The notes beneath the pieces were generated by a model, which worked only from the letters and a program-made list of their open reading frames with translations, was not told where the DNA came from and did no database searches. The position numbers and the translations under genes were made by a program. A stretch of 64,000 nucleotides of DNA from Streptomyces paludis (GTDB lineage: Bacteria > Actinomycetota > Actinomycetes > Streptomycetales > Streptomycetaceae), in assembly GCF_003344965.1 (NCBI RefSeq), contig NZ_CP031194.1, positions 7,130,001 to 7,194,000 of the forward strand, written 5' to 3'. Below, in pieces: positions 62,908 to 64,000 of the stretch; the stretch's first letter is position 1; each line of letters opens with the position of its first letter.

Positions 62908-63674
62908 GCGGGGGGCTCCTTGAGAGGGGACAGCAGAACGTCACCGCCGGCCGCGACCAGCAGCGTGCGGTCGGGGACCTCGCGCCAGCGCGGGTCGTCG
63001 TCGTACGGCTCGGAGGCCGCCACCACCCCGCCGGGGGCGGCGGGGCCACCCGCGTCGGCCAGGTACCAGAGGGTGTCGCCCCAGGCGGTCGCGGCGATCC
63101 GTACGCCGTCGGTGAGCAGCAGATTGAGCCGGGCGGCGGGCGCGGCCCCGGCGACATCGAGGACGGTGTCGCCGAGCGCCTGGGCAAGCTCGTGCCCGGC
63201 GCGCAGCCGGTGCAGCAGCAGCGCCCAGATCAGCGCGGAATCGGTACGGGCCGCCAGCGCGAGCAGCTCCTCGGCAGGCAGCGCCGAGGCCAGCGGCGCG
63301 AGCGTGGCCGGCCAGTCGCCGACCGAGCCGTTGTGGCTGAACAGCCAGGGCCCGGCGGCGAACGGCGCCGCCGCGGCCTCCCCGTCGGCCCCCGGGAGCG
63401 TCGCGTCCCGTACCGCCGCGAGCAGGGTACGGCTGCGGACCACCCGCGCCAGATCCATGAACCCGAGGTCCGCCCAGATGGGACCGGGGCGCCGGTAGCG
63501 GGCGGGCACCGGATCGCCCTCCGCGTACCAGCCCACCCCGAAACCGTCCGCGTTGACCGTCCCGTACCGCTGCCGGCGTGGCGCCCACGACTGCCGGTAC
63601 AGCGCGTGCGGCGGCGCGGTCAGCAGCTCCCCGAGCGCCACCGGCGGGCCGGTGTAGGCCAGCTGGCGGCACAT
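62904..63674 (-). CDS. egtC: Ergothioneine biosynthesis amidohydrolase EgtC
   Basis: Class II glutamine-amidotransferase-fold hydrolase of 256 aa. It removes the glutamyl group from the gamma-glutamyl-hercynylcysteine sulfoxide intermediate. The Ntn nucleophile is Cys2 (MCRQLAYTG). GTVNADGFGVGWY, then WLFSHNGSVGDW, with the oxyanion Asn-Gly pair, are intact. The ATG overlaps the egtB stop by one base (TGATG), so translation is coupled. Confidence 0.93.
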   Translation of the reverse strand: MCRQLAYTGPPVALGELLTAPPHALYRQSWAPRRQRYGTVNADGFGVGWYAEGDPVPARYRRPGPIWADLGFMDLARVVRSRTLLAAVRDATLPGADGEAAAAPFAAGPWLFSHNGSVGDWPATLAPLASALPAEELLALAARTDSALIWALLLHRLRAGHELAQALGDTVLDVAGAAPAARLNLLLTDGVRIAATAWGDTLWYLADAGGPAAPGGVVAASEPYDDDPRWREVPDRTLLVAAGGDVLLSPLKEPPA

Positions 63675-64000
63675 CAGCCGGCCTTCTGGGGGAGGGCCGA
63701 GCGCGCGGTGCGGAAGCCGGCGAAGATCTGCCGGCGCACCGGCAGGTCCCAGTTGCGGAAGGTGCCCCGGCAGGCCACCGCGTCCACCGCGAACGAACCG
63801 CCGCGCAGCACCTTGTGCGCGCTGCCGAAGAACACCTCCGAGTACTCGCGGTACGGGAACGCCACAAAGCCCGGATACGGCAGGAAGTCGCTGGCCGTCC
63901 ACTCCCAGACATCCCCGATCAGCTGCCGCACCCCGAGCGGCGAGGCGCCCCGCGGATAGCTGCCCGCGGGCGCCGGCCGCAGATGGCGCTGGCCGAGGTT
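63674..64000 (-). CDS. egtB: Hercynine oxygenase EgtB (C-terminal part; continues outside window)
   Basis: The last 108 residues of a formylglycine-generating-enzyme-like (FGE-sulfatase) domain. LGVRQLIGDVWEWTASDFLP, KVLRGGSFAVDAVACRGTFR and IFAGFRTARS are diagnostic. EgtB is a non-haem iron oxygenase that joins hercynine to gamma-glutamylcysteine with sulfoxide formation. The start and the DinB-like N-terminal domain with iron ligands lie beyond the right edge. Gene order egtB-egtC-egtD matches actinobacterial clusters; egtA is expected upstream. Confidence 0.93.
   Translation of the reverse strand, partial: NLGQRHLRPAPAGSYPRGASPLGVRQLIGDVWEWTASDFLPYPGFVAFPYREYSEVFFGSAHKVLRGGSFAVDAVACRGTFRNWDLPVRRQIFAGFRTARSALPQKAG

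Overview
The window looks like Streptomyces chromosome. It is very GC-rich, has many GTG starts and many 4-nt ATGA/GTGA gene overlaps, and carries families typical of the genus: a DUF574 methyltransferase, an Rpf-type wall enzyme, a class F sortase, a SpoIIE-type phosphatase, ergothioneine genes, and a single noticed TTA leucine codon. No tRNA, rRNA, CRISPR array, prophage or intact insertion sequence was seen. Both ends cut genes: an ABC permease on the left and egtB on the right.

Region 1 (1-13.3 kb) is mostly sugar uptake and oxidation. It holds an ABC permease with a YicI-like GH31 alpha-xylosidase, a DoxX membrane protein, a 181-bp palindromic MITE-like element, an Asp/Glu-racemase-family gene coupled to a 64-aa proline-rich peptide, gnd, and a polyol cassette (DeoR regulator, binding lipoprotein, two permeases, zinc dehydrogenase, PfkB kinase).

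Region 2 (13.3-29.1 kb) holds an Rpf/LysM/M23 cell-wall enzyme, an EamA transporter, and a secreted PA14-GH2 enzyme with a TTA codon and a dre-like operator. A GNAT gene follows whose start codon lies in a 19-bp inverted repeat. Then come an atypical SDR with a Cys4 knuckle, two tiny overlapping ORFs, a DUF6777 lipoprotein, a PAS-GAF-SpoIIE-ATPase regulator, an aldo-keto reductase/lactonase pair, an alpha/beta hydrolase, an Fpg/Nei glycosylase and a zinc-finger anti-sigma-like protein.

Region 3 (29.2-37.3 kb) is an IclR-controlled sugar-acid island. An enolase-superfamily dehydratase diverges from an operon of zinc dehydrogenase, SDR, 2-hydroxyacid dehydrogenase, KDG kinase, IclR, KDPG aldolase and an MHS-type transporter. 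The content fits oxidation, dehydration, phosphorylation and aldol cleavage to pyruvate and glyceraldehyde 3-phosphate. Two palindromes overlap the promoter.

Region 4 (37.3-51 kb) is signalling and the cell surface. A LytTR regulator, a DUF485-like protein, an ActP-like symporter and a LytS kinase are overlapped in one operon. A convergent anti-sigma/ECF-sigma pair, CapA, a universal stress protein and a polysaccharide deacetylase follow. A surface block comes next: class F sortase, two small secreted proteins sharing a C-terminal GGLGGSVG motif, a DUF4239 protein, a polyproline protein and a repeat lipoprotein.

Region 5 (51-64 kb) holds a DUF574 methyltransferase coupled to a GGDEF-EAL protein, a LysR regulator divergent from sdhCAB, a luciferase-like oxidoreductase, dodecin, an OlsB/PlsC-type acyltransferase pair (ornithine lipid), and the ergothioneine genes egtB (partial)-egtC-egtD. 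Functions are assigned from visible motifs and remembered families; no database search was possible.
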